NCBI GenBank assembly: GCA_947493705.1
Contig: CANLSH010000029.1
Coordinates: forward strand, 1-44,383
Direction of reading: 5' to 3'
DNA: 44,383 nucleotides
Source of the DNA: an uncultured Arachnia sp.
Lineage (GTDB): Bacteria; Actinomycetota; Actinomycetes; Propionibacteriales; Propionibacteriaceae
Below are positions 44,344 to 44,383 of this stretch, piece after piece. A program made the translations under genes and the position numbers. The notes under the pieces are model-generated. The model saw only the letters and a program-made list of their open reading frames with translations, searched no databases and was not told the origin of the DNA. Within the stretch, counting starts at the first letter, position 1. Every line of letters begins with the position of its first letter.

Positions 44344-44383
44344 CACCATCTCATCCCGCCCGGCCAAGTCCTCGCCGAGAACA
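44319..44383. repeat. Right copy of the window-terminal direct repeat
   Basis: 65 bases matching positions 1-66 in the same orientation, apart from two substitutions and one indel near 44338. The copy runs off the right edge, so its full length is unknown. Confidence 0.8.

Overview
The window looks like chromosomal DNA of a high-GC actinobacterium (Actinomycetota, possibly Propionibacteriales; family not certain). The case rests on gene content and order: Lsr2, ClpC, RamB, the tiny ribosomal protein bS22 next to proC, and the actinobacterial order radA-disA ... clpC-lsr2 ... folK-folB-folP-folE-ftsH ... hpt ... tilS-zincin-dacB-ppa. No tRNA, rRNA, CRISPR array or intact transposase was seen.

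Layout. 0.1-6.7 kb (minus): a HemD-type uroporphyrinogen-III synthase with a degenerate methylase domain, a glutaredoxin-like protein, bS22, proC and asd, then a TIM-barrel isomerase, an atypical proline dehydrogenase and a CPBP membrane protein in one coupled operon. 6.7-10.1 kb (plus): a VOC protein, a 165-bp inverted-repeat element, radA and disA (DNA repair, c-di-AMP). 10.4-12.6 kb: putP, an ISL3-like transposase scrap and a small toxin-antitoxin-like pair with a double-operator promoter. 12.75-16.65 kb (plus): a TPP riboswitch driving a thiamine ABC importer (thiB-thiP-thiQ). 16.7-18.1 kb: a CDP-alcohol phosphatidyltransferase and two DUF202 membrane proteins. 18.2-18.7 kb: a nested tandem-repeat array.

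18.8-30.3 kb (minus): clpC, lsr2, a coiled-coil membrane protein, then the coupled folate operon ftsH-folE-folP-folB-folK-DUF3180, and hpt with a DUF5107 gene. 30.4-37.4 kb breaks the usual tilS-hpt adjacency. It holds arginine deiminase, a 62-residue acidic protein, malate synthase G, isocitrate lyase and the divergent regulator RamB, so the glyoxylate shunt sits with its regulator. 37.5-40.9 kb (minus): tilS, a zincin and dacB in overlapping order. 40.9-44.2 kb (plus): ppa, a universal stress protein, two fluoride-channel genes, an 89-bp tandem array and a Trm11-like methyltransferase.

The most unusual signals are: the toxin-antitoxin-like promoter, with two identical-architecture operators over its -35 and -10 and a leaderless start; an apparent pair of compensating frameshifts in the same toxin-like gene; a MITE-like element directly before radA; three unrelated tandem-repeat families (42, 111+15 and 89 bp), each at gene 3' ends; a folB gene whose best-supported start is AUC; and an imperfect 65-bp direct repeat that forms both ends of the window. 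I found no clearly new multi-gene system. The ppa-usp-crcB-crcB fluoride-tolerance cluster and the repeat families are the best leads.
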